A DNA stretch of 6,838 bases from an uncultured Cyanobium sp. Lineage in GTDB: Bacteria > Cyanobacteriota > Cyanobacteriia > PCC-6307 > Cyanobiaceae. The translations under genes were made by a program, and so were the position numbers. Below are positions 1 through 5,336 of the stretch, piece after piece. The stretch lies in assembly GCA_937919075.1 (NCBI GenBank), contig CALFOF010000162.1:1-6838 (forward strand), read 5' to 3'. The first letter of the stretch is position 1. Every line of letters begins with the position of its first letter. The notes below the pieces were generated by a model that was not told where the DNA came from, did not search any database, and saw only the letters and a program-made list of their open reading frames with translations.

Positions 1-450
1 GAAGCTGGCGATGGCGCTCTTGCTCTGGCCCAGCTGGGCCATCGAGAAGGTGCCCAGTTTGTTGAGCCGCATCACCTCGGGCATCGAGGGGAACACCACC
101 ACCGCTTTGAGCCGGTCGCGGTGGGGGGCCACCGCCTCCACCACCTTCTGGGCCAGATCTTCAATGAAGATCAGCGAGGCGATGAACACGTCGGCGGCTG
201 CCACATCGGCGCAGAAGGCGGCGTAGTTCTCCGGATCACGCAGCTCCTCAATCAGGTAGCCACACAGCTCCACCCCCAGGGCCGGGTTGTGTTCGTTGAG
301 GCTGGTGGCAGCCGTGGTGAGGGCGTTCTGGTACTGGGGCTCCAGCACCACATACACCGCCTTCATCACCGGGCGGCCCTCCGAGCCGGCAGGGGCGGCG
401 CACCCGGCCGGGCTGACCCGACGGCTGGCGGAGCGGACCTGCGTGAACAT
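1..450 (-). CDS. chlH: Magnesium chelatase subunit H, N-terminal part (truncated by the window edge)
   Basis: ChlH is the large porphyrin-binding subunit of Mg-chelatase. With ChlI and ChlD it inserts Mg2+ into protoporphyrin IX using ATP, the first step committed to chlorophyll. The gene reads leftward from an ATG at 450 and stays open to base 1, giving 150 of the roughly 1,330 residues usual for the family, so the C-terminal part lies outside the window. I recognise it by the start MFTQVRSASRRV, then MKAVYVVLEPQYQNAL (residues 29-44), SGYLIEEL-like GYLIEELRDPENY (64-76), ASLIFIEDLAQKVVEAVAPHRD (91-112, read in two parts) and VVFPSMPEVMRLNKLG (118-133), all strongly conserved in cyanobacterial ChlH. 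M29 could be an alternative start, but the N-terminal extension also resembles cyanobacterial ChlH, so I keep 450. A GGA lies about 6 bases before the ATG as a weak ribosome site. It diverges from dapB. Confidence 0.95.
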   Translation of the reverse strand, partial: MFTQVRSASRRVSPAGCAAPAGSEGRPVMKAVYVVLEPQYQNALTTAATSLNEHNPALGVELCGYLIEELRDPENYAAFCADVAAADVFIASLIFIEDLAQKVVEAVAPHRDRLKAVVVFPSMPEVMRLNKLGTFSMAQLGQSKSAIASF

Positions 451-564
451 GGGCGTCCAGATTGAGCAATGTGAAGCAGCCTACGGAAACCGTCGGCGGC
501 AGGTGGAGATTCCGGCCAAGGCGTAACAGGCCCACGCCCAGCCGCCGCGCCCCGCGACGGCCAT

Positions 565-587
565 AGGCTCGCCCCAGCGAAGAGCCT
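565..587 (+). promoter_or_regulatory. Small hairpin in the dapB leader within the chlH-dapB gap
   Basis: The 147-bp gap 451-597 between the divergent chlH and dapB must hold both promoters. The only structure I can point to is a 6-bp inverted repeat, AGGCTC (565-570) with GAGCCT (582-587), separated by 11 bases, ending 10 bases before the dapB ATG. If transcribed it could reduce access to the start. I see no convincing -35/-10 pair and no Shine-Dalgarno before dapB. A six-base stem in GC-rich DNA may well be chance. Confidence 0.2.
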
Positions 588-597
588 GCCTGCGCCC

Positions 598-1476
598 ATG
601 ACTGCCACGCCCCCACCGGCGCCTTCTCTGCCAGCCGCCATCCCGGCGGAGCCGATTCCCGTGGTGGTGGCCGGCGCCCTCGGCCGCATGGGTGCGGAAG
701 TGATCAAGGCCGTGCTGGCCGCCCCGGATTGCGCTCTGGTGGGGGCCATCGACACCACCCCCGGCACGGAGGGCGACGACGTGGGCGAGCGGCTGAGCCT
801 CGGGCCGCTGGAGGTGGCGGTCACGGCCGACCTGGAAGGCTGCCTCTGCCAGGCCAGCCAGGCGGCCCGCACCCAGAGCGCCGGCGCCGTGCTGGTGGAT
901 TTCACCCATCCGAAGGTGGTGTACGAGCACACCCGCGCCGCCATCGCCTACGGGGTGCACCCGGTGATCGGCACCACCGGCCTCTCCTCCACGCAGCTGG
1001 AGGATCTGGCCAATTTTGCCGGCAAAGCCAGCATCGGCGGTGCCGTAATCCCCAATTTCTCCGTCGGCATGGTGCTGCTCCAGCAGGCTGCTGCCGCTGC
1101 CGCCCGCTTCTACGACTTCGCCGAACTCACCGAGCTGCACCACAACCGCAAGGCCGATGCCCCCAGCGGCACCTGCATCAAGACGGCCGAACTGATCGAG
1201 GAACTGGGCAAAACCTTCAACGCCGCCCAGGTGGAGGAGAGCGAAACCCTCTCGGGCTGCCGCGGCGGCCTGCGCGCGAGCGGCCTGCGGCTCCACTCGG
1301 TGCGCCTGCCGGGGCTGGTGGCCCACCAGGAGGTGATGTTCGGCGCGGCGGGCGAAACCTATACCCTGCGCCACGACACGATCGATCGCTCTGCCTATAT
1401 GCCAGGCGTGCTGCTCACGGTGCGCCGGGTGCGGCAGCTGCAGGGCCTCGTCTACGGCCTCGAACGCCTGCTCTGA
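598..1476 (+). CDS. dapB: 4-hydroxy-tetrahydrodipicolinate reductase
   Basis: DapB is a cytosolic enzyme that reduces 4-hydroxy-tetrahydrodipicolinate to tetrahydrodipicolinate with NAD(P)H, in the pathway to meso-diaminopimelate (peptidoglycan) and lysine. The protein has 292 residues; the typical length is about 270, the excess being a Pro/Ala-rich leader of some 19 residues. The Rossmann nucleotide-binding motif is VAGALGRMG (24-32). The strand VDFTHP is at 100-105 and GTTG at 125-128. The family signature [14 protein letters not shown] runs 179-192, containing the paired histidines H181/H182 and K185 that correspond to the catalytic His and Lys of the family. PNFSVG (152-157) is also typical. 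The start at 598 is the first ATG with sensible length, but no Shine-Dalgarno is visible, so a slightly different start cannot be excluded. The next gene begins 4 bases after the stop, indicating co-transcription. Confidence 0.96.
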   Translation: MTATPPPAPSLPAAIPAEPIPVVVAGALGRMGAEVIKAVLAAPDCALVGAIDTTPGTEGDDVGERLSLGPLEVAVTADLEGCLCQASQAARTQSAGAVLVDFTHPKVVYEHTRAAIAYGVHPVIGTTGLSSTQLEDLANFAGKASIGGAVIPNFSVGMVLLQQAAAAAARFYDFAELTELHHNRKADAPSGTCIKTAELIEELGKTFNAAQVEESETLSGCRGGLRASGLRLHSVRLPGLVAHQEVMFGAAGETYTLRHDTIDRSAYMPGVLLTVRRVRQLQGLVYGLERLL

Positions 1477-1480
1477 CGCC

Positions 1481-2125
1481 ATGCTGGTTCCCGTCAAGCC
1501 CGCTGAGCTGCAGAAACTGATCCCGGCGGTGGCCAGCGGCCCGCAGTTCAACGCCTGCAGCGGCAACCCCCGCAAGATCCTGCAGCGGGTGCTGATCGCC
1601 GTGATCGGTGGGGTGCTTTCCCTGCTGGTTGCCCAGAGCCAGTTCGCTTACCGCTTCGGGCCGGTGTGGCTGGTGGCAGGCTTCGTGTTTCTGCTTTATG
1701 TGCTGTGGGGCCCGATCCTGGAGGCGGGGCGCAAGAACAGCGTGTTGCGCCGCTACCCGGCAGGGGCGATCTTCGAAGGGGTGGTAGCTGATCTGTTCAC
1801 CCGTGAGCTGGTGGAGGAGCGCAACGAACAGGCCGATGCCCGCGGGCGGCTGGAGCTGGTGGAGAACCGTCGCACCTGGTTGTGTCTGGAGCTGGAAGAC
1901 GACGACGGCTACTTGGGCCAGATCCGCTTTCCGATGGACAAGAAGCACAAGCTGATCCGCAGGGGCATGGTGATCCGCTGCCTGGCCTTGAGCGAGCGGC
2001 CCGATTTCGTGCGCATCGGCGCCCTCACCGACGCCTGGCTGCCGCAGCTGAAGCTCTGGGTGGGCGAATACCCCTACCTGTTGCGGCCTGCCTTTGAAGA
2101 AATCTGCCTGCGCCGGCTGCGCTGA
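1481..2125 (+). CDS. Conserved two-helix membrane protein of unknown function, downstream of dapB
   Basis: The protein has 214 residues. Two hydrophobic stretches near the N-terminus, about 37-51 (VLIAVIGGVLSLLVA) and 61-80 (PVWLVAGFVFLLYVLWGPIL), are separated by a short polar turn (QSQFAYRFG), suggesting a membrane hairpin. The remaining ~130 residues are charged and presumably a soluble domain, with the segment RRYPAGAIFEG at about 89-99. The opening MLVPVKPAELQKLIP and the ATGPQ-like SGPQF (19-23) recall a widespread cyanobacterial family that automated pipelines often label phosphate ABC transporter permease. I see no permease architecture (only two helices, no EAA loop), so I treat that label as unreliable. 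It starts 4 bases after dapB and is probably co-transcribed with it. No specific function can be given. A 7-bp hairpin overlaps its stop codon. Confidence 0.85.
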   Translation: MLVPVKPAELQKLIPAVASGPQFNACSGNPRKILQRVLIAVIGGVLSLLVAQSQFAYRFGPVWLVAGFVFLLYVLWGPILEAGRKNSVLRRYPAGAIFEGVVADLFTRELVEERNEQADARGRLELVENRRTWLCLELEDDDGYLGQIRFPMDKKHKLIRRGMVIRCLALSERPDFVRIGALTDAWLPQLKLWVGEYPYLLRPAFEEICLRRLR

Positions 2126-2132
2126 AGCCGGC
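2112..2132 (+). terminator. GC-rich hairpin straddling the stop codon, possible terminator
   Basis: GCCGGCT (2112-2118) is perfectly complementary to AGCCGGC (2126-2132), a 7-bp stem with a 7-base loop that contains the TGA stop of the membrane protein gene. No T tract follows, so it is not a textbook intrinsic terminator. It could act as a 3'-end stabiliser or pause site for the dapB transcript. Confidence 0.3.
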
Positions 2133-2205
2133 CATAAGCGATCCCCGTCAGCCCAGCGCCGGCAGCCTCCCGAGCCGTCACACACCTGAGCTTTCGCGAC
2201 ATCCG

Positions 2206-2233
2206 TTTACGTTGCGAAATAATCTGTTACATT
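2206..2233 (+). promoter_or_regulatory. hli promoter region with HLR1-like (RpaB) half-sites
   Basis: HLR1, the site bound by the cyanobacterial response regulator RpaB, consists of half-sites (G/T)TTACA(T/A)(T/A). GTTACATT at 2226-2233 matches all eight positions and TTTACGTT at 2206-2213 matches seven. Their starts are 20 bases apart, two helical turns, instead of the usual 10. The slot between them (2216-2223) is a poor match. The same bases can be read as a promoter: TTTACG (2206-2211) as -35 and TACATT (2228-2233) as -10 with a 16-base spacer. That would put the start of transcription near 2240, just upstream of the hli gene. Overlap of operator and core promoter fits repression by RpaB in low light and release in high light, as known for hli genes. 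The element is seen; the regulator and promoter assignment are inferred. Confidence 0.6.
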
Positions 2234-2248
2234 AAGCCCATCACCACC

Positions 2249-2254
2249 AAGGAG
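2249..2254 (+). promoter_or_regulatory. Strong Shine-Dalgarno site for the hli gene
   Basis: AAGGAG lies 4 bases before the ATG at 2259. It is the only strong Shine-Dalgarno sequence among the genes of this window and fixes the start of the high-light-inducible protein. Its strength fits a message that must be translated quickly under light stress. Confidence 0.8.
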
Positions 2255-2258
2255 CCCC

Positions 2259-2531
2259 ATGGCCCAAACCACTACCGCTACCCCCATCTCCGCCACTGAG
2301 CGCGCCACCATCCGCGGCGCCACCGTCACCACCGAGGACGGTGGCCGCCTTAACGCCTTCGCAACCGAGCCCCGCATGGAAGTGGTGAGTGCCGAGAGCG
2401 GCTGGGGCTTCCACGAGCGCGCCGAAAAGCTCAACGGCCGCATGGCCATGCTCGGCTTCATCGCCCTGCTCGCCACTGAATTCGCCCTCGGCGGTGAAGC
2501 CTTCACCCGCGGTCTGCTCGGCATCGGCTGA
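2259..2531 (+). CDS. hli: High-light-inducible protein (HLIP, single-helix chlorophyll-binding)
   Basis: HLIPs (small CAB-like proteins) are one-helix thylakoid proteins related to the plant light-harvesting superfamily. They dimerise, bind chlorophyll and carotenoid, and protect photosystems and chlorophyll-synthesis complexes under strong light. The 90-residue product carries the signature [17 protein letters not shown] at 51-67, where E56, N59 and R61 form the ExxNGR chlorophyll-binding motif. One membrane helix runs from about 60 to 80, and a short tail ending LLGIG follows. The first 50 residues are Thr-rich and hydrophilic, longer than in the shortest HLIPs (about 40-60 residues in all). 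The start is set by AAGGAG 4 bases upstream. The gene stands alone between an HLR1-like promoter and a strong intrinsic terminator, so it is probably a monocistronic light-stress gene. I cannot assign an hliA/B/C/D class. Confidence 0.95.
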   Translation: MAQTTTATPISATERATIRGATVTTEDGGRLNAFATEPRMEVVSAESGWGFHERAEKLNGRMAMLGFIALLATEFALGGEAFTRGLLGIG

Positions 2532-2580
2532 TCGCCGGCCCGCCTTGGTTGGTGAGGATCACCGGCCACGCCCTTCCAAC

Positions 2581-2610
2581 AGCCGCAGCAGAATTCTGCT
2601 GCGGCTTTTT
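2581..2610 (+). terminator. Intrinsic terminator of hli, perfect palindrome followed by T tract
   Basis: Two 11-base arms, AGCCGCAGCAG (2581-2591) and CTGCTGCGGCT (2596-2606), flank AATT; the whole 26-bp stretch is a perfect palindrome with an EcoRI-type GAATTC at its centre. Five T residues (2606-2610) follow. This is the best intrinsic terminator in the window and ends hli transcripts about 50 bases after the stop. It ends one base before the likely start codon of the next gene. Confidence 0.9.
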
Positions 2611-2611
2611 C

Positions 2612-3835
2612 ATGGGCGACTCCCTGGACCGGCATTCCGAGCATCACAGCAGCAAGCTTCGCGCCCGGGTCCGTGGCGCCGGGCCCACCGGCGCCCTGGC
2701 GGCCCTGGCCCTAGCCGAGGCCGGCTGGCAGGTGGAGCTGGAGGATCCGCTCACCGTCAGCCAGCTGATGGTCCGCAGCCGCGCCTACGCGCTCACACAC
2801 TCCAGCCGTTGCCTGCTGCAGCGCCTGCAGCTCTGGGAAGCGCTGATTCCCGCGCTGGCGCCCTTCCGGGCGCTTGAGCTCCACGACCTTGAGCTGGGCC
2901 TGCAGGTGCCGTTCACCGTCCGAGATCTTGGCCGCCGGGCGGCTTCACCGTCCAGCGCTTCGGGGTCCACCAGTTCGGAGTCGAGCGGCGGCGACGTGGG
3001 CTGGGTGGTGCGCCACACGCCTCTGATGGAGCTGCTGCTGACGCGGCTGGAGGGGACGACCCAGGTGCAGCTGGCGCTCGGCAGCCCCGGCAGCCAGTCG
3101 CCGGTGGATCTGCTGGTGGCGGCCGAGGGCGCCGCCTCCTCCACCCGTCAGGCCCTGGGGCTGGCTCACTGGCGCCTTCCATACAGCCAGTCGTGCCTGA
3201 GCGTGCAGGTGCGCCTGCGCGGCTCCGCCAGTGATCAGGCCTGGGAGCTGTTCCGCGCCGAGGGCCCCTTTGCCGTCCTGCCCCTGGGCGGCGATCGCTT
3301 CCAGCTGGTGTGGAGCGGCCCGGCCCAGCGCATGCGGCGCCTGGAGAGCCTCGATCCCGTGGCCTTTCTCGACCGGCTGGCTGGCGCTCTGCCCGATGGC
3401 CTGCAGGCCGACGCCCTTTTGGACGCGCCCCGGGCGTTCCCCGCCGCCCTGGAGTTGAGCGGAGGCTTTCACCGGGGTAACACCGTGCTGGTGGGCGAAA
3501 CCATGCACCGCTGCCACCCGGTGGGGGGGCAGGGCCTCAACCTGTGCTGGCGCGATGTGGCCGTGCTGCACAAGCTGGCCGCCCGCACAGCCCAGGGCCG
3601 GCTGCGGTGCAGCCGGCTGCCGGCGGCCTACGGCCGTCGCCGCTGGCCCGATGTGCTGCTCACCCTGCTGGCCACCGACGCGCTGGTGCGAATGTTCTCG
3701 ACCCGGCAGTGGCCGCAGCGCACCATGCGCCAGCTCGCCCTTCGCCTGCTGGGCCGGCTGCCGCTGCTGCGGCGCCTCAGCCTCCGGAGCATGACCCTCG
3801 GTCCTTGCCAGCTGTTGGCGAGCTGGCCAGAGTGA
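2612..3835 (+). CDS. FAD-dependent monooxygenase of the UbiH/VisC type
   Basis: This is a flavoprotein aromatic-ring hydroxylase of the UbiH/UbiF/Coq6 family, 407 residues from the ATG at 2612. The FAD ADP-binding motif is RGAGPTGALAALALAEAGW (21-39). The second motif, normally DG, is AAEGAASSTR (170-179). The FAD ribityl motif, normally GDAAH, reads VGETMHRCHPVGGQGLN (294-310), followed by the typical WRDVAVLHKLA. A Ser/Gly-rich stretch at 111-127 looks like a flexible insertion. Family members hydroxylate prenylated quinone precursors; in a cyanobacterium a role in plastoquinone ring modification is possible but unproven. The frame is also open upstream with a TTG at 2549, but that start would place the hli terminator palindrome inside the coding region, so I prefer 2612. 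No Shine-Dalgarno is visible. The DUF2949 gene follows after 34 bases. Confidence 0.87.
   Translation: MGDSLDRHSEHHSSKLRARVRGAGPTGALAALALAEAGWQVELEDPLTVSQLMVRSRAYALTHSSRCLLQRLQLWEALIPALAPFRALELHDLELGLQVPFTVRDLGRRAASPSSASGSTSSESSGGDVGWVVRHTPLMELLLTRLEGTTQVQLALGSPGSQSPVDLLVAAEGAASSTRQALGLAHWRLPYSQSCLSVQVRLRGSASDQAWELFRAEGPFAVLPLGGDRFQLVWSGPAQRMRRLESLDPVAFLDRLAGALPDGLQADALLDAPRAFPAALELSGGFHRGNTVLVGETMHRCHPVGGQGLNLCWRDVAVLHKLAARTAQGRLRCSRLPAAYGRRRWPDVLLTLLATDALVRMFSTRQWPQRTMRQLALRLLGRLPLLRRLSLRSMTLGPCQLLASWPE
3291..3298. repeat. HIP1 octamer
   Basis: GCGATCGC, the highly iterated palindrome typical of many cyanobacterial genomes, occurs once in full, inside the monooxygenase gene. Near-copies GCGATCGG occur at 4403-4410, 5420-5427 and 6468-6475. 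One full copy in 6.8 kb is low for a HIP1-rich genome and is weak support for the cyanobacterial assignment. Confidence 0.6.
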
Positions 3836-3876
3836 TGGCGAACTCCTGCTGCTGCTTCGCTTCCGGGCCATGGTGA
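3835..3876 (+). other. 13-codon mini-ORF with three consecutive Cys codons between two genes
   Basis: An ATG at 3835 overlaps the monooxygenase stop (TGATG) and opens a reading frame MANSCCCFASGPW whose TGA (3874-3876) lies just inside the next gene, overlapping its start region (ATG at 3870). Ribosomes could pass from one gene to the next through it. The three TGC codons recall the poly-cysteine upstream ORFs described in actinobacteria, but nothing shows that this one is translated. It has no Shine-Dalgarno and may be chance. Confidence 0.2.
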
Positions 3877-4082
3877 ACAGCACCTCCCCCCAGCCGGTGC
3901 CGCCATCGGCCATGGTGCGCTACTTGCGCCGGGAGCTGGGTCTGAGCGAAAACGCTCTGGCCCTGGGCGTCAAGCAGGCCCAGCTGGAGCAGGCGCCACT
4001 GCCAGTGATCCTCTGGCGCTTCGGGCTGATCAGCCTGGAGCAACTTGATCAGGTGCTCGGCTGGCAGGACAGCCAGGACTAA
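3870..4082 (+). CDS. DUF2949 family small protein
   Basis: This is a 70-residue soluble protein that I recognise as a DUF2949 member, a small family I know from cyanobacteria and of unknown function. The conserved part runs from about 15 to 65: MVRYLRRELGLSENALALG, a short variable linker, then LPVILWRFGLISLEQLDQVLGW. The ILW(R/Q)(F/Y)GL(I/V)(S/T)LEQLD segment (47-60) is the recognisable family core. It is predicted to be mainly alpha-helical, with no membrane helix or metal-binding motif. An internal ATG at 3912 (M15) starts exactly at the conserved part and is a plausible alternative, because the first 14 residues are Ser/Pro-rich and no Shine-Dalgarno marks either start. The gene follows the monooxygenase by 34 bases and is probably on the same transcript. 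It converges on apt across 101 bases. Confidence 0.85.
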   Translation: MVNSTSPQPVPPSAMVRYLRRELGLSENALALGVKQAQLEQAPLPVILWRFGLISLEQLDQVLGWQDSQD

Positions 4083-4146
4083 CGGCGGTTCAGACCCCGG
4101 CTGGCGTGAAGGGTTGCGCGGATGCTGCCGCTGGCTTGACGCCGCA

Positions 4147-4171
4147 GGTCTGCCGCTGCGCTGCGCAGACC
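4147..4171. terminator. Inverted repeat between convergent DUF2949 and apt, possible bidirectional terminator
   Basis: GGTCTGC (4147-4153) pairs with GCAGACC (4165-4171) around an 11-base loop. An alternative nested repeat, CTGCGC-T-GCGCAG, occupies 4156-4168. The position between two convergent genes suits a terminator for both strands. Neither side has a clear T tract, so this is tentative. The rest of the gap 4083-4183 shows nothing else. Confidence 0.4.
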
Positions 4172-4183
4172 CGTCGCCGTTCT

Positions 4184-4741
4184 TCAGCTGTAGATGATCA
4201 GCGACTCCACCGGTTGCCCGTCGGGCAGCCGCCGCCGGCCCTCCAGGCCTGCCAGCTCCGCCACGAACCCGAAGCCACAGAGCGCTCCGCCGGCCTGCTC
4301 CACCAACAGGGCGCAGGCGGCGGCGGTGCCACCGGTGGCGAGCAGGTCGTCGACGATCAACACCCGGGCGCCATCGGCGAGGGCATCGTGCTGGATCTCA
4401 AGGCGATCGGTGCCGTACTCCAGCGCGTAATCCACGCCACGCACCTGCCCGGGCAACTTGCCGGGTTTACGCACCGGCACGAAGCCCAGCTCCACCACGG
4501 TGGCAAGGGCGGTGCCCACGATGAAGCCGCGGGATTCGATCCCCACGATCAGATCGGGCTGAAGGCGCTCGCACACCTGGGACAGCCGGCGCATCACCTC
4601 CTGCCAGCCGAGTGGATCCCGCATCAACGGGGTCAGATCCCGGAACAGGATTCCGGGCTTGGGGAAGTCAGGAATGTCACGCACCAGCAGGCGCAGATCG
4701 GGCGGCTGTGCCCTTTCGAGCGAAGAAGATTGGGCGGCCAT
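4184..4741 (-). CDS. apt: Adenine phosphoribosyltransferase
   Basis: Apt is a cytosolic purine-salvage enzyme that converts adenine and PRPP to AMP and pyrophosphate. The 185-residue protein is close to the usual 170-180. The N-terminal family motif is [20 protein letters not shown] (21-40). [10 protein letters not shown] is at 67-76, then VRKPGKLPG (90-98) with the conserved basic residues. The PRPP-binding loop [13 protein letters not shown] is at 127-139, with the acidic pair D131-D132. The E-Y pair in [14 protein letters not shown] (104-117) is also typical. Upstream in the same frame there is a stop but no other start before the ATG at 4741, so the start is well defined. It diverges from the DUF3038 gene. 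Opposite ATGs overlap at 4739-4742, although the likely DUF3038 start is 55 bases further on. Confidence 0.96.
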   Translation of the reverse strand: MAAQSSSLERAQPPDLRLLVRDIPDFPKPGILFRDLTPLMRDPLGWQEVMRRLSQVCERLQPDLIVGIESRGFIVGTALATVVELGFVPVRKPGKLPGQVRGVDYALEYGTDRLEIQHDALADGARVLIVDDLLATGGTAAACALLVEQAGGALCGFGFVAELAGLEGRRRLPDGQPVESLIIYS

Positions 4742-4796
4742 GGCGGGGGCGGATGACGGATCGGCTCAGGCGCTGGCATCATCGCAGCCATGGCCG

Positions 4797-5336
4797 ATGC
4801 ACCCCCTGACCGAATCCCGATCCCCCAGCCGGCTCAACCGCCGCGGCCTGGAACGACTGGATCTGATGCTGCTGAGCGTGGAAGCCCTCGATCTCAACGG
4901 GGGCGAAGCGATGGTGTTTATGGCCCAGCAACTCGGCTTTGGCGACCTCTTTCCCAACCGCGTGGAGCTGTGGAAGCGCCGTTGTTACAACCCGCTGCGC
5001 CTTGCCTGCCGCCGGGGTGAACTGAGCGAGACCGAAACCGACGCACTGATCTCGGTGCTGTGCGCCCTCGCCGAGCGCATCTATCCGATGCTGCGCCAGC
5101 TGCTGTCGTCGTCAGAGCCGGATGTGGTGAGCATCCAGCGTTGGGAATTGTTCCGCCAGCGCCTCGACGAGCTGGTGCGGGAACGGCTGAACCCTCGCCG
5201 GGGTGGGGTGCAGAAGCTGCTCGACCCGGAGGAAGGCGCCCGCCACCGCCTTCAGCTCGTGCAGGGTCTGGCGCTCGGTGCCGGCGCGGGAGGATTTGAC
5301 CGTCTCAAGGCCAGCCTCATGGATGCCGCTGCGTGA
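4797..5336 (+). CDS. DUF3038 family protein
   Basis: This soluble protein of 179 residues (from the ATG at 4797) is recognised as DUF3038, a family I know only from cyanobacteria and of unknown function. The conserved core is GLERLDLMLLSVEALDLNGG (17-36), then QLGFGDLFPNRVELWKRRC (45-63), NPLR and RRGELSETETDALI (72-85). It appears mainly alpha-helical, with no membrane segment and no catalytic motif that I recognise. The start is uncertain: the frame is open upstream with ATGs at 4740 (198 residues, overlapping the apt start) and 4659. I prefer 4797 because the conserved part begins about 15 residues later and the upstream codons lie in the apt promoter/coding region. Its stop overlaps the start of the DUF4335 gene (GTGA), indicating translational coupling and probably a joint function. 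Confidence 0.85.
   Translation: MHPLTESRSPSRLNRRGLERLDLMLLSVEALDLNGGEAMVFMAQQLGFGDLFPNRVELWKRRCYNPLRLACRRGELSETETDALISVLCALAERIYPMLRQLLSSSEPDVVSIQRWELFRQRLDELVRERLNPRRGGVQKLLDPEEGARHRLQLVQGLALGAGAGGFDRLKASLMDAAA

Noticed and set aside
521..530. GTAAC in the chlH-dapB gap as a possible HLR1 site for chlH
   Set aside because: On the chlH strand it reads GTTACGCC, only about 5 of 8 matches, with no partner half-site.
729..1520. 263-codon plus-strand frame inside dapB
   Set aside because: Out-of-frame shadow rich in Arg/Gly/Pro, and dapB in the other frame is certain.
481..1575. 364-codon open frame on the minus strand opposite dapB
   Set aside because: It is antisense to a clearly recognised dapB, with low-complexity Gly/Ala/His-rich composition typical of shadow frames in GC-rich DNA.
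2551..2563. GGTGA-GGA-TCACC mini-hairpin between hli and its terminator
   Set aside because: A 5-bp stem with a 3-base loop is too weak to claim beside the strong terminator at 2581-2610.
2945..3913. 322-codon open frame on the minus strand opposite the monooxygenase
   Set aside because: The sense strand encodes a protein with clear FAD motifs; the antisense frame is Gln/His/Ala-rich and matches nothing I recognise.
4106..4756. 216-codon plus-strand frame opposite apt
   Set aside because: apt on the minus strand is certain; the plus frame has His/Gln/Gly-rich shadow composition.
4790..5020. Plus-strand ATG at 4790 giving a 76-codon frame
   Set aside because: It lies in another frame over the DUF3038 core and is Pro/Arg-rich, so it is a shadow.
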